Positions 27,921 through 38,541 of a stretch of DNA of 64,000 nucleotides are shown here, piece by piece; within the stretch, counting starts at the first letter, position 1; the number at the start of each line of letters is the position of its first letter. Origin of the DNA: Symbiodinium sp. CCMP2592 (taxonomy: Eukaryota; Sar; Dinophyceae; Suessiales; Symbiodiniaceae); the NCBI GenBank assembly GCA_905221615.1, contig CAJNDT010000502.1, positions 248,001 to 312,000 of the forward strand, given 5' to 3'. The translations under genes and the position numbers were made by a program. The notes under the pieces are model-generated. The model made no database searches. It saw nothing but the letters and a program-made list of their open reading frames with translations, and had not been told where the DNA came from.

Positions 27921-28373
27921 ATGGACTAACCACACCCAGGCGACTCCCACAGAAACTTTGGATTAGGGATACACCTTACACCTTAAGCCCTAAACACCCC
28001 AAGTCCTGACCCCTGTCAGCCGTCTGTACGTTGCCTTCGTGTTGCTTCCTTCTGCACTTTTATCTTCTGAGTTTCTATAACTCCGCTTCTGACGTTCGGT
28101 TTTGACTTCAGGAATAATCGAACCCTCAGCCTTGAACCCTTTTTTTCCCTAAACCCTCCGCCCTAATAGGTTCAAGGTCTAATCCGTCATCAATGAGATC
28201 AGGAGTCCGGCCCTACGAAACTTCGACAAGTCTCATAGAACTCTAGAGCACTTAAAGCCCTATCGCCAAGTGAACCAAACCCTATGGCTTAAACCCTGAA
28301 CCTTAAACCATTTGGGCTTTAGACGGGTTGGGTCTTAAACCTGAATCCTAGCCTCAAGCCCAAAACACCCTAA
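27921..28373. other. Spacer, nothing recognised
   Basis: CCCTAAA-like words are scattered. No supported gene. Confidence 0.4.
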
Positions 28374-28474
28374 TGCAGGAGCCTGATTAAGAAACCCTGG
28401 GCCTATAACCCCAATATATTAGGATTCATACAATGCACCCGAATGAAGGCCCAAGGTTGCTTAATCAGGTTCCT
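28374..28474. mobile_element. Palindromic MITE-like element, family E
   Basis: GCAGGAGCCTGATTAAGAAA and the inverse CTTAATCAGGTTCCTAC, with the internal GGGCCTATAACCCC motif. Confidence 0.85.
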
Positions 28475-28680
28475 ACATTACCCCTCAACCCTAAACCTAA
28501 ACCTGAACCCTATAGATCCCTTACGGGAACCCTTCAAGGAACCGCTCTTAGAGCCTAAACCCCAAACCCTAGTCTATATTCATCAGGACGAGACGATGGC
28601 GCATGCTCACGGCTTTCTGAGCGGTTGGATGGTGAACGAGAAGAGGTCCCTCCCCGAGACTTTCCGGGGGTTTTCCATGT

Positions 28681-28781
28681 GGGTGGTGGTCAAAATAGGG
28701 GTCCCTTTTTGGGTACCTTAGATAATAGGTGCCGTATTATAATAGGGACCCAAAAAGGAACCATAATTTTGACAACCACCC
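28681..28781. mobile_element. Palindromic MITE-like element, family F
   Basis: GGGTGGTGGTCAAAATAGG and TTTTGACAACCACCC with ATGT on both sides (28677-28680 and 28782-28785), a 4-bp target duplication. Confidence 0.9.
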
Positions 28782-28784
28782 ATG

Positions 28785-29364
28785 TGGGAGTCTGCGAAAA
28801 TTAGGGGTCCTTTAGGGTACCTTTCTGTGGGTGTCTATAAGGGTACTCCAAGGGGCTCCTTTAAAGGGCTCTATACGGGTTTAGGGTTTCCGAAAGTTGG
28901 GGCGTCCGTATAAGAAAGATCCTACTATTTCGGATACAAGGTCCCCCGATTTTCAAACTTTCGGAAACCAGCAACTGTCAATTTCATGGTCTCTTCTCGG
29001 GAGCCCTACAGAATTCTATTCTGAATGCGGCACCCTACAGTTCGGGAAAATTCAAGAGGGACCCAATGTAGGCCCAGTGGTTTAAGGGCTTTCAGGAGGG
29101 GGCTTTAAGGGCTTTCAGGCGGTTGAACAGGCCTTAAGGTGCGGGAGTTTAGTTTAAGTGCTTGAGGTATGGCGGACGGATTTAGGGTTCACAGCTGCGC
29201 TGTAGGCTTCGGGGCTCCGTGGGTTAAAGGGTTTACGAGCTGGCTTGCAAGACAATGGGAACCCGCACCCCCACAAACTAGCATGCGCAGCAGCAGCAGC
29301 AGCGCGAAGCGCTGCACAGATCACCTTGGGGTGCTTTGGACCTTTGTTGAACTGAAGATGCAAA
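28785..29364. other. Spacer with decayed palindrome fragments
   Basis: GGGAGTCTGCGAAAATTAGG (28786) is a family B-like left end; GTTTCCGAAAGTTGGGG to CTTTCGGAAAC (28885-28967) is a further decayed palindrome. No supported gene. Confidence 0.45.
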
Positions 29365-29365
29365 T

Positions 29366-29455
29366 GGGTGCTTGCGAAAATAGGGGACCCAAATATAGTA
29401 CCCTAAATAGTAGGATCCTTATTTTAAGGACCCCAAAATAAGGTACCCCTAATCT
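29366..29455. mobile_element. Family B element with decayed ends
   Basis: GCGAAAATAGGGGACCC, the interior CCTTATTTTAAGGACC and GGTACCCCTAAT are clear; the right terminus is lost. Confidence 0.7.
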
Positions 29456-29524
29456 CAAGGGAACCAGCTCTGATTTTTGGAGACGGTGATTCGGGCCGAC
29501 CGGGAACACCGCATGGCGTGTCAA

Positions 29525-29742
29525 TGTGGATCATGGGACTTAGTAACTAGGCTTCCTTTAATGGGCTCCTTTAAGGGATCTATAAGGGTTACTATTAAGG
29601 GTTCGATATATGGGTTTGGGGGGTATGTAGAGGATCATGGGACTTAGTAAGGTTATAAGTATCTTAATTGGGGTTATAAGTAGTTATAAGTATAGTTCCT
29701 TACTTACAACCCTAGTTCCCAAGTCCCGTGATCCTCTAAGTA
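29525..29742. mobile_element. Composite family A unit
   Basis: A solitary left terminus (GGATCATGGGACTTAGTAAC) at 29529 is joined through GGATCTATAAGGGTTACTAT and TTAAGGGTTCGATATATGGG to a full family A element at 29628-29742. The same architecture occurs near 59.5 kb, and in reverse at 48.6, 52.2 and 58.6 kb. Confidence 0.85.
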
Positions 29743-29822
29743 GGCCTGGTACATACCCCGCTCGCAACCCTCGCCTCATTGTTCAGTTCCATATCCCCCC
29801 AACTCTAGCTAGACTGCCTGAT

Positions 29823-29935
29823 GTAGGGGCCTCAATAATTACTGTACCCATACTATTTTAGCGATTCCTTATTATATGTATAGTGTAGTATAATATACTC
29901 CAAAACCCTGTTCTAGTTATTGAGGCCTCTGTATC
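29823..29935. mobile_element. Palindromic MITE-like element, family J
   Basis: TAGGGGCCTCAATAATTAC at the left and AGTTATTGAGGCCTCT at the right, with an A/T-rich centre. Confidence 0.8.
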
Positions 29936-30161
29936 ATTCAGACCCCCTTCTCCTCGCAGAAGCAACTTCTGACCAAGGATGGTGCACCCAGCTGAGGAAG
30001 CCTTCGCCGTGAACTTCTGAGCCCACCTACAGGGCCAGGTATGCATTGAGTTCAAAGGGCACCAAAGGCGGAATGAAGGTCGGTGGCCTGAGCCTTATAA
30101 ACCCTAAAGCTTAAACCCTAAACCCGAAAGCCCTCCCCAAGCTAAGAGCACGGTAATGCTG
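29936..30161. other. Spacer, nothing recognised
   Basis: Unique-looking DNA without a supported gene. Confidence 0.4.
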
Positions 30162-30268
30162 CTTAACATAGGGGCCTTAACAATTACCTCTACTATTTTG
30201 GGGGTTCCTGACTGTAATTATAGTACATTGGTTCTCAAAACCCTGTTCTAATCATTAAGGCCCCTATA
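30162..30268. mobile_element. Palindromic MITE-like element, family J
   Basis: Full copy, TAGGGGCCTTAACAATTACC to TCATTAAGGCCCCTA. It is near-identical to 24127-24220. Confidence 0.85.
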
Positions 30269-30600
30269 TTACCTTCATCCACTTTTTGAGGTCCTCTATC
30301 AGTGTGGCCCACGACACTTGCGTTCAATCAAGCCATATTTTGCAAATGTCAGTAGGGGCCTAACCCCAAACCCTAGCCTCAGCCCTGAAAGCGTTTCGGC
30401 GTCAAAGGAACAGGTGCCCAGCAATTTTTAGCCTCAGCGATCTCTTGCGTGAAGTCCGGCTCGGGGCTGAACAATATTAAGCCTATATGATAGTACCCTT
30501 ATAGATCCCTTACAGTAGCCATAGCTCTTATGGACCCCTTTGAGCGAAGCCTGTACTTCCTAGATCCTCCCTGAGCCTCACTAGCCTTCTGGGCTTGAAG
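30269..30600. other. Spacer, nothing recognised
   Basis: No gene. GATCCCTTACAG-type units near 30500. Confidence 0.4.
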
Positions 30601-30711
30601 ATATAAAGGGAACTCCAGAAAGTTGGAATATGGATTAATGGTAGGATCCCCTATAAATTACCTTAAAGGGGATACGATAATGTTTTTCCAACTTTCTGGC
30701 TTCTACTGTAT
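30601..30711. mobile_element. Palindromic MITE-like element, family P
   Basis: GGGAACTCCAGAAAGTTGGA and CCAACTTTCTGGCTTCTACT, with a GGTAGGATCCCCTATAAATT centre. Confidence 0.85.
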
Positions 30712-30779
30712 TAAGCTTCAGGCCTTCGAGGTTTATTGGGGCTTCAGGGTTCCTTACACTACCCTGCTAGGTTTAGTTA

Positions 30780-30880
30780 CGGTTGATGATATAAATCCTG
30801 CATGACCCGTAATAAGGAATATACCATAATTCCCATAGTTTAGGGTCCTTAAGGTAATGCAGGATTTATATCATCAACCG
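30780..30880. mobile_element. Palindromic MITE-like element, family D
   Basis: CGGTTGATGATATAAATCCT and AGGATTTATATCATCAACCG are perfect inverted ends of at least 20 bp. Confidence 0.92.
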
Positions 30881-31008
30881 TAGGGCTTCCACAATCTACA
30901 GGTCTCCACAGCCACCCCTTATCCCAGCCGATTAACCCCACCTAAACCCCAAACCCTAGCAACCACGGCCCTGGACCTGGAAGCTCTCACCCCAGGACCT
31001 CACACCCC

Positions 31009-31120
31009 TACTTGAAGGATCCTGGGACTTAGTAAGTAGGTTATAACTGGGGTTATAAGTCCCCTGAGTGGGGTTATCTTAATGATAACCTAATTATAAC
31101 CTTACTTACCAAGTCCCATC
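31009..31120. mobile_element. Family A element, variant interior
   Basis: TACTTGAAGGATCCTGGGAC at the left and TTACCAAGTCCCAT at the right. The interior has CCCCTGAGTGGGGTTATC as in copies at 25.98, 56.25 and 63.49 kb. Confidence 0.8.
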
Positions 31121-31284
31121 CCTAAACCCTAGGCCCTCAGCCCTAAATCCTAAGCCCTATGGCTAGAGACTAGTGCAGTTGCAAAAAAAGCCCTCAAAAG
31201 AGCCCCAAGCCCAGAGCCCGAAGCCCTTCCGAATCCCCGAGCCCGACACCTTTTCGACCGGTCTCTTCGCTCTGATATCCAGAT

Positions 31285-31387
31285 GGGAGTTTCCGAAAAT
31301 AGGGGACCCTAATATTAGCATCCTAAATAGTAGCTTCCTTATTATAAGGACCCCCAAATAAGGTACCTCTAATTTTCGGAAACTCCC
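31285..31387. mobile_element. Palindromic MITE-like element, family B, with 10-bp direct repeats
   Basis: GGGAGTTTCCGAAAATAGGG to TTTTCGGAAACTCCC. ATATCCAGAT directly abuts both ends (31275-31284 and 31388-31397). Confidence 0.92.
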
Positions 31388-31397
31388 ATATCCAGAT

Positions 31398-31760
31398 CAG
31401 TGACGCGAATCTACAGGCCGAGTCCCACCAACAAGCAAAAGGGGGCCTTAATGATTAGAATAGGGTTCCTTCAAAAGGGTTCACAAAAAAGGTCAAGGGC
31501 CTTAATGATCAGAATAGGGTTCCTTCAAAGGGTTCTTAGAAAGGGTTACGATAGGGGTTGCCATAGGTGTACTATGATATGTGGGCTTCGGAACCGCAGC
31601 CCCCTCCTGAAGCTCAAGACCCTATAGCCAACACTTCCATAATATAGGATCCTGAACGATTATCAATAATATGCCTTATGGTTCCTCATTTTTCGAAACA
31701 TCTGTTGATAACTATAACACTAATCCCCCAAACCGTTCTGACGACAGAGGCGCCTTACAA
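31398..31760. other. Spacer with repeated half-ends
   Basis: GGGCCTTAATGATTAGAATA and GGGCCTTAATGATCAGAATA (31443 and 31498) are two family J-like half-ends in tandem. No gene. Confidence 0.45.
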
Positions 31761-31766
31761 CCTCAA

Positions 31767-31875
31767 CCCAGAGAGCCCAATACCCCTTAATTACGGAATA
31801 TACCTTAAATTATAAGGGGGTTCATATTATGATTTAAGCTATATTCCTTAATTAAGGGGTATTGGGCTCTCTGGG
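31767..31875. mobile_element. Palindromic MITE-like element, family K variant
   Basis: The two ends are perfect inverted repeats over 27 bp, starting CCCAGAGAGCCCAATACCCC and ending with its exact inverse. Confidence 0.92.
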
Positions 31876-31957
31876 AACCCCCTGGCCTTGACAACTATCC
31901 TCGACCTCGAGAAGTATGCAGGATCATAAGCGCAGTCTCTTGTGGTAGCAGCGATAC

Positions 31958-32065
31958 GGGAGTTTCCGAACATTAGGGGTACCTTATTTAGGGGTCCTTA
32001 GAATAAGGATCCTACTATTCAGAGTACTATATTAGGGTCCCCTATTGTACTTTTCGGAAACTCCC
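31958..32065. mobile_element. Palindromic MITE-like element, family B
   Basis: GGGAGTTTCCGAACATTAGG to TTTTCGGAAACTCCC, with ATAC on both sides (31954-31957, 32066-32069). Confidence 0.9.
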
Positions 32066-32198
32066 ATACGTAGCAACATTCGCAATTCTGCCAGTGCTAG
32101 TCATGATCGCATGGTGCTAACATAGGCAATGCTGGCTGCTGCTGCTGTTGCCGTTGCTGTTGCGCACGCACACGCACGCATATATCACAGTTTGTATA

Positions 32199-32229
<31 letters not shown>

Positions 32230-32232
32230 TAT
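32199..32232. repeat. (TA)n/(CA)n microsatellite
   Basis: TA dinucleotides run into CA dinucleotides; looser TG/CA/TA words continue to about 32440. Confidence 0.85.
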
Positions 32233-32439
32233 TTTTACACCTCACAGTATATCATATTACATTGTGTTATATTGTGTTACATTTTTAGTTCCACACACAC
32301 ACACAGACTCAAGTTTGTACACATGTGTATGCATACATTGCAAAGACATACATGTATGTATGTGTGTACATCGCATATATAGACATATTAGATGCGAAGA
32401 CATGTATACATGTATGTATAAACATGTACAAACATAAGG

Positions 32440-32900
32440 CCCCTGGATTACCGAAAGCCGGGTCTCGACCTCCGAAAGGCTTTTCCTCTGCAGTCAGGTC
32501 GGAAGCTACTGCATGCCCCAAGGCTACTACAGGGGTTTAAGGTTTAGGGGTTTAGGGTGTGGGGTTTAGGGCTTTAGGAGCTTAGGGGTTTAGGGGTTTA
32601 GGGTTTCTCCTTGAAGAACTAGGGTTAGTTAAGGTTGCGCGTTTAGGGCTTTTGGTTCTTGCAGGGCTCACAGCAGGTGTAGCCCCGTGAAGGGTTCTGC
32701 AAAGAGGTCTATGGGGGTAGTCACTGACAATAAGGTGATAGTCTTGCTAGTCTTTGGATCCGAGTGACTTCCAATCGCAACCGAAGACACACTTGTTGCC
32801 CGAAAACGAGTTTACGGTGCGAGGTGTGTGGTTTAAGGTCTGTCGCAGGACCGCACCAGCAGCCACGATAAGGAGATCAACAAGAGAGTGGGGGTAGAAG
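32440..32900. other. Spacer, nothing recognised
   Basis: A TTTAGGG-like patch lies at 32535-32610. No supported gene. Confidence 0.4.
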
Positions 32901-32904
32901 GACC

Positions 32905-33026
32905 ACCATAACTAACAACAGCAGCGGCAGCAACAACACCCCCGGCAGCACGCGTAGCGACCCCAGCAGGAGCAACGACTACTTCACCATTTACAGCACC
33001 AACAACAGAGGGTCTTTTAGCAGCAC

Positions 33027-33065
<39 letters not shown>

Positions 33066-33555
33066 CTGCACCACCACTGCCACCACCAACCACCGCAAAA
33101 ACGCCAACAGCAGCAGGATGCAACTCATCAGCAACAGATGCAGCAACAACTACTGCAGCAATACTAGCAGTCCTCGTCGTCGCCGTCGTCGTCGTTGTCG
33201 CAGTCATATTCGCGGTCGCAGTCGCAGCAACGGCGGTAGTCGCGGTGACAAGTCGTAGCCGTTGTAGCAGTGGCCGCTGTCGTAGCCGTAGCGGCAGTCG
33301 TAGTCGGAGCCGTAGTGTTAGCCGCAGTCGTAGTCGTGGTCGTCGGCGTTTTTCGTGGTGGTGGTAGTAGTAGCGGTAGTAGCAGTAGTAGCAGTAGTAG
33401 TAGCTTACTTCTATCCCAGCAGTATCGAGCACCACAGGTTGATCTTGAATCTTGATGGTCATGATGGTGATGTCGATGGCGATGACGGTGATCACGACGA
33501 CTACGAAGATGATGTTGATGCTGATGCTGATGCTCATGGCGGGCGAATGGGATGA
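32905..33555. repeat. Triplet-repeat region
   Basis: CAG/CAA/CAC triplets with pure (CAG)n at about 33030-33064, then CGT/CGC/AGT triplets and GAT triplets. The long minus-strand frames (234 and 211 codons) are Ala-, Arg/Leu- and His-rich products of the repeat and are not called as genes. Confidence 0.85.
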
Positions 33556-34190
33556 GCATAGTCTTGAGCAGCATGGTCATGGTGATGCTGATGGCGATGA
33601 TTTTTCTTTGATGGTGAGATACTGACTGGTAGTGATTTGGATTGGGCTTGAAGTTTGAAGTTTCGTCGTATCTCATGCAAGCCACATGGACGATAAATGC
33701 TATGTCATGTCCCAAGATTGCGATCAAGCAGTTCTCCCAACACAGATCGTTGCCGAAGATACTGATATGGGTTTGAACCTCAGCAGCTTTATCAGGCACC
33801 TTGCTGGAAGTACCGGCAAAGGCATGTGCAATTTGGCTTCCTGGTGCCTTAGGTTGTTTGAGCCATGGCCCTTTTCAAAGGGGGGGTGTTCAGAAAACTC
33901 AGCTAGAGACACAGTTCCCTGAAGCCTAAACCCCAAACCCCTAAACCCTAAACCACGATCAAGAATCGAGCAGCCCCTGGGTGGATGCTCTGCCAAGCAG
34001 ACGATGATTCTCAAGCCTCTCCATCAGGATGAAGTCTGCTAATGTAGTCTCCTGAAGTTCTCCTGACCTTCACAAGCTGGGTTATGCAACAGCATCTGGC
34101 TCTGCTTAATGTTGCAGTTAAGTACATGCTCAAGTTTTGATCAGGGAATAGGCGTATTGGTGTTCAACAAGTATTGTGTTGGGCTGGCAC
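33556..34190. other. Unique-looking block, no gene called
   Basis: Low in repeats. Open frames of 78-96 codons on both strands show no recognisable motif. A CCCTAAA patch is at 33932-33953. Confidence 0.35.
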
Positions 34191-34194
34191 TATG

Positions 34195-34560
34195 TCTCGC
34201 CATCACCATCAGAATCAGCATCATAGTATTCATCACGATCACAGTCACCGTCATTTTCACCATAACTACCATCATCACCATCATCGTCACTATCACCACC
34301 ATCGCCATCATCATCTCCATCACCGCCATCAGCACCATCACCATCATCACCACCATCAGCACCCTCATCACCGTCATCATCACCGTCATCATCACGCTCA
34401 TCATCATGCTCATCATCGTGCTCATCATCCTCATCATCCTCATCATCATCATCATCATCATCATAGGTCATCATGTTCATGGCCATGCCCATCATGTTTA
34501 GCATGATTGCCATGCTCGTCAACAACATCACCACCATCATCATCACCACCAATACTATCA
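34195..34560. repeat. (CAT/CAC)n triplet repeat
   Basis: About 365 bp of CAT, CAC and CGT triplets. Met-, His-, Ile- and Asp-rich frames are artefacts. Confidence 0.9.
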
Positions 34561-34958
34561 CCAGGTAATCTTCGGAACCATTAAGACGTTGATGGATGAC
34601 GTCATCATCTTCTTCTGCCTCATCTTCAACGCTTAACTATCGACATTGTCACCATAACAGCGCGAGGCCACCAGTTTGCGACCCCAGCTTGTCATATCGA
34701 CCCGACAGCTGTTGATCACGTTGAATCAGAGCTTTCTGTTGAGGAGTTGGGACGTGTGGATGAGATCGGCAAGTCTGCCCTCCAAACAAGTAAGTTGACA
34801 TTCAAGGCTTGGTTCGAAACACTGACCGGTGTAAGGTCTCAGTGCGCGTGACTTGCGCTTCGTTTTGCGCGTAAGGTCGACCTGCGCCGTGGAACTGTCT
34901 CAAGAGCATTTGGCCGCGGGCAAGCACCGTGCCCCCGTCACTCAGCCGATACCTCCCA
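34561..34958. other. Unique-looking block, nothing recognised
   Basis: No repeat and no supported gene. Confidence 0.35.
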
Positions 34959-34959
34959 A

Positions 34960-35146
34960 CTTGGAGGATCATGGGACGTCATAAGGTTCTTTAAAGGGTT
35001 ACTTAAAGGGATCCTCGAAGGTTTCCTCCAAGGGATCTATAAGGGATGTATGTGAGGTTATCGGTACATTAATTGGGGGTTATAAGTAGTTATAAAGTAT
35101 AGTTGCCTTACCTATAACCCTAAGTACGCAGTCCCATGATCCTCCT
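34960..35146. mobile_element. Enlarged family A element
   Basis: Ends CTTGGAGGATCATGGGAC and GTCCCATGATCCTCC. The left arm is interrupted by about 80 bp of GGGATCCTCGAAGG/GGGATCTATAAGGG-type units. Confidence 0.8.
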
Positions 35147-36800
35147 ATAATGTGATTCGACCATAGAAATCGCCGTGAACATTGCAGTAATCGCTGCTAC
35201 GAGTATTATTCTTCTTGTTCTCATTTTTCGATTATTCGTATTGCCATTCGTATTCGTATGATTGCTCTATTATTAGTATTATTTGACAATTGTTTTTACT
35301 ATACTGATTTTAAACAATAGCTATGTCAAGTTATGCCACTATTACTACTTTTCCTAGCACTACGCAGTTCTGTGATCAGCTCGGGGACTGCCAGAACGAG
35401 TTTCAGATCGTCCGGTCTTTGGTTTCGAAGATCTCAGGTGTGGGGTTTAGACATCGCTTAGAAGCTGCCAGCATCCTGTAATAGTGACTATAAGGATTAT
35501 AATAGGGCGCTTAAGATCTAGGACTTTGTTGATTAAACCCAACCCCTGACATCCTCACGATAGAAGATTTTCCGAGGCGTCTAGGTTCCCTTGTTCTAAT
35601 TCCCAAGAGCTCCGTTTCCACCTCCCAACGCCCACTTGGTCCCTGAATATGGGCGTTTTCAATCACGCCGGCGGCAGTCTCACCACAGATCAGGCCAAGG
35701 ATTGGGAGCTTCGCTTCGAAGTCGTTGTGTTTTTTTTGGGTTTAGGGTTTTGTATTAGGGGTGTAGACCTTAGGGTATGGGTTGGGCTTCGGGTTTGGGG
35801 TCTAGCTTCGGAGATTTCGCTGTTAGTTTTTTGAGTGCGCAATATCCGGCCAACCCGAAACCCCTCAAAACCCAGCAAGCACAAAGCGGAGGCTAAGGCA
35901 ACCAAGTTTCATGTCACGCACCATCTGCGATATCGTAGAGTAGGTTTCTTGTAAGGGTTACCTTTTTTGGGTTTCTACAGGTTGTTGCAGAAGAGGTAGT
36001 GATTTTGAATTCGGGTTTAGGGTAGTGGTCATTTTTGCCAACTACTGTAAAGGTTCGCGGGGAGGATGCTACAAGGGTTACTGCAAGTTGTGCTGTACGT
36101 AGAGCCTACAAGAACAGCAGCCTCAGGATTATCATAGGGGCTGCGAACATATGTCAAGTTGTCGGCTGTAAGCTGTTTCATATAGCGGGCTGAATAATTA
36201 GCAGTTTTTGCCTCTGGGTTCCTTATTCAAACAGGCAGCGAAACACTTCTGTATAGACTCGGGAATCCTTTGCATAGCCCTGGAGCGAACAAGAAAGGGT
36301 GTAGGGTTTGCGAACAGCTCTCAATCCAAGTTAGAGAATGGCGCCCACTCGGCCAGCATGCCTCCAAAAACAGAAAGGGGCCCAGTCGGGACACTCACGA
36401 GCCAGCGGCTGCTTGAATCGAAGGCATGACTCCTTAACTGAGCCACAAGGGAAAGAACTCTTCTCATTCTTCGCCCCAGCCGAAATTGAGGTCTTGCGGT
36501 TAGCACCTTTGCATGAAGATGAAGGGGGTAGTGGTCGTCAGAAAAATCTCGCTCCGCACATGGTTTTTCAAGCCTTGAAAACATAATCAAGGCTGACAAA
36601 CAGCTGTCGGTCGTGGTGGCATTGATGTAGCAAACCCTAAACCCTAAACCCCTCGATTCACCTTCCCTTAAGGACCCTATAAGACTGGCGTGAGCCTGCG
36701 GAGGGTCCTGGAGGGTCCCTGCTGGACATCGAGTGGCCGCTTCGGCTAGACTCCACCATTCCGAACTACGGCTCGTGAATAGCGTCACTTTAAGGGCTAT
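35147..36800. other. Mostly unique-looking block
   Basis: Contains one half of a family I element (TGTAATAGTGACTATAAGG, 35466-35515) and otherwise little repeat. Frames of up to 155 codons (36321-36788, minus) lack recognisable domains. If a host gene with short exons exists in the window, this is one possible place, but I cannot support one. Confidence 0.35.
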
Positions 36801-36809
36801 TATAAGGGA

Positions 36810-37190
36810 TTTAGGGATATAGGAGCCTAAGTAGGTGCCTGTACTCTTTTGGGAGTTCCTTATTAGTACAATGGGTCAATAGAGTCCAGGGTTTGTATAC
36901 ATTGCTGTTCCTTAGGATCCCAGTACCCAGCTATCATATACCCTCCTAAAATACTAACACTAACCTACATAACCCACCATCCTAAACCCGAGTACCAAAT
37001 GACTGGGTCCTTTGCACCCTTCGGGGTTCCTCAAAATCCCCTTCCCAATATACAAGTATAGTATAAGGGATTTAGGGATATCGGAGCCTAAATAACTACC
37101 TATACTATTTTGGGAGAGTTCCTTATTATAGTTATAGCATGATGGGGCCCAAAACCCTATTCTAATTATTAAGGTTTCTATAGTATGGGC
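36810..37190. mobile_element. Two decayed family J elements
   Basis: GGGATATAGGAGCCTAAGTAG (36813) and GGGATATCGGAGCCTAAATA (37075) begin two J-like units. The second ends ATTATTAAGGTTTCTAT near 37180 and keeps the CAAAACCCTATTCTAATTAT motif. Confidence 0.65.
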
Positions 37191-37255
37191 ACCAGCCATG
37201 GTGTGGGAAGAGGGTTACTTTGGAGGGCCTGTATGCCTTGAAGCTTCAGTTGTAG

Positions 37256-37393
37256 TATCCTTAAGGGAGGGGGGTCCAAGGGGGGTATATAGCCTAGTGA
37301 TCCCTAATTCTCCCTAGTACTCCCCAAGGTTCCCTTACAGTCCCCTAAAGATTCCTTATACCCTCCCCCCTTGAACCACCCTCCCTTAAGGAT
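37256..37393. mobile_element. Palindromic element, family Q
   Basis: ATCCTTAAGGGAGGG near the left and CCCTCCCTTAAGGATCC at the right. The arms are G-rich and C-rich (GGTCCAAGGGGGGTATA and TATACCCTCCCCCC). Only clear copy in the window. Confidence 0.75.
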
Positions 37394-37566
37394 CCTATAA
37401 TTCAGTCTAAGGACCAAGGCTGCGATGACACAGGAGTTCCTGGCGCCTTATCTAGCCCAGAGGCTCCAATAATATTTGGGTGGTTCTCAAACCCTAGGGT
37501 TCCTTTAAAGGGTTCCTTAAGGGGATCGTTCAGGGTTCTATAAAGGGTTTAGGGTTTAGGGTATTT

Positions 37567-37670
37567 GGGAGTGTCCGAAAATAGGGGACCCTAATATGGT
37601 TGTCTAAATAGTAGGATCCTCATTCTAAGGACCCCATAATAAGGTAACCCCCTAATTTTCGGAAACTCCC
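37567..37670. mobile_element. Palindromic MITE-like element, family B
   Basis: GGGAGTGTCCGAAAATAGGG to TTTTCGGAAACTCCC, flanked by ATTT at 37563-37566 and 37671-37674. Confidence 0.9.
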
Positions 37671-37674
37671 ATTT

Positions 37675-37813
37675 GGGTGGCTGTCAAAATTAAAGTCCCT
37701 TTTTGGGTCCTGAGTAGAACACGGCACCTAACATTTAGGGCACGGTACCTTAAATATTAGGTGCCGTATTGTACTAGGGACCCAAAAAGGGACCCTAGTT
37801 TTGACAACCACGC
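37675..37813. mobile_element. Palindromic MITE-like element, family F, enlarged
   Basis: GGGTGGCTGTCAAAATTAA to TTTTGACAACCACGC, flanked by ATTT at 37671-37674 and 37814-37817. It shares the middle ATTT with the adjoining family B element. The centre holds a local inverted duplication of the GCACCTAA/TTAGGTGC motif. Confidence 0.85.
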
Positions 37814-37889
37814 ATTTAGCTGATTGAACTTACCGTTATAGTAGGACGCCTAACATGATTTCAGGAATCTTCCGAACCGAAGGGGTATC

Positions 37890-37990
37890 CGGTTGATGAT
37901 AAAAATCCTGCATTACTTTGATGACCCTAAACTATGGGAGTTATGGTATATTCCCTATTATGGGTCATGCAGGATTTAGATCATCAACCG
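37890..37990. mobile_element. Palindromic MITE-like element, family D
   Basis: CGGTTGATGATAAAAATCCT to AGGATTTAGATCATCAACCG. Confidence 0.9.
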
Positions 37991-38049
37991 TCGGAGTCGC
38001 TGGCTACAGTGTCACGACTCCAAGATTCTTCGCAGAAGCGTTCTAGACG

Positions 38050-38152
38050 CCCCAAGACCCTAAACCTTAATACCCTAAGCCCTTACACCCTAAACCCTAA
38101 ATTCTAAGACCCTAAACCCTTGCACCCTAAACCCTAAGACCCTATACTACAA
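38050..38152 (-). repeat. CCCTAAA block
   Basis: CCCTAAACC/CCCTAAGAC units. Confidence 0.7.
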
Positions 38153-38443
38153 ATTCCTGGGTTTGGGATGCTGGACGTGCACCGGCCTGAGGTGACGAAC
38201 ACCGCTCTCACCCTGAATCTGCAGCTTTAGTAGCCCACAAAGGCGAGTTACTGTCCTCCAATTTATCGAGTGATCCTGAGGATGATGTAAGTAAACCTTA
38301 AGCCCTAAACCCTAAACCCTAAAGTGTCTTGCACAAAGAAGGCCGTCAACCTAACCTAACTTAAGAAAAAGTATCTTGCCTTACTCCCATTGTTAAATAC
38401 CAGCCCTCAGCCCCAAATCCGAAACGCTGCAGACACAGCTCAG

Positions 38444-38541
38444 GGTTAGACAGTAGGGAATGGGAAAATTGATCCCTGTAGTAGTCCCTATATAATCCCC
38501 AATAATGGTCCCCATAACCATTCCCCACACCCTACTAAGAA
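38444..38541. mobile_element. Possible palindromic element, family O
   Basis: Left GTAGGGAATGGG and right CCATTCCCCACACCCTACTA are imperfect inverses around TAATCCCCAATAATGG. Single copy, so the assignment is tentative. Confidence 0.5.

Noticed and set aside
32833-33799. 234- and 211-codon minus-strand frames
   Set aside because: Composition (Ala, Arg/Leu, His and Thr runs) follows the triplet repeat in each frame, and the only non-repetitive part has no recognisable domain.
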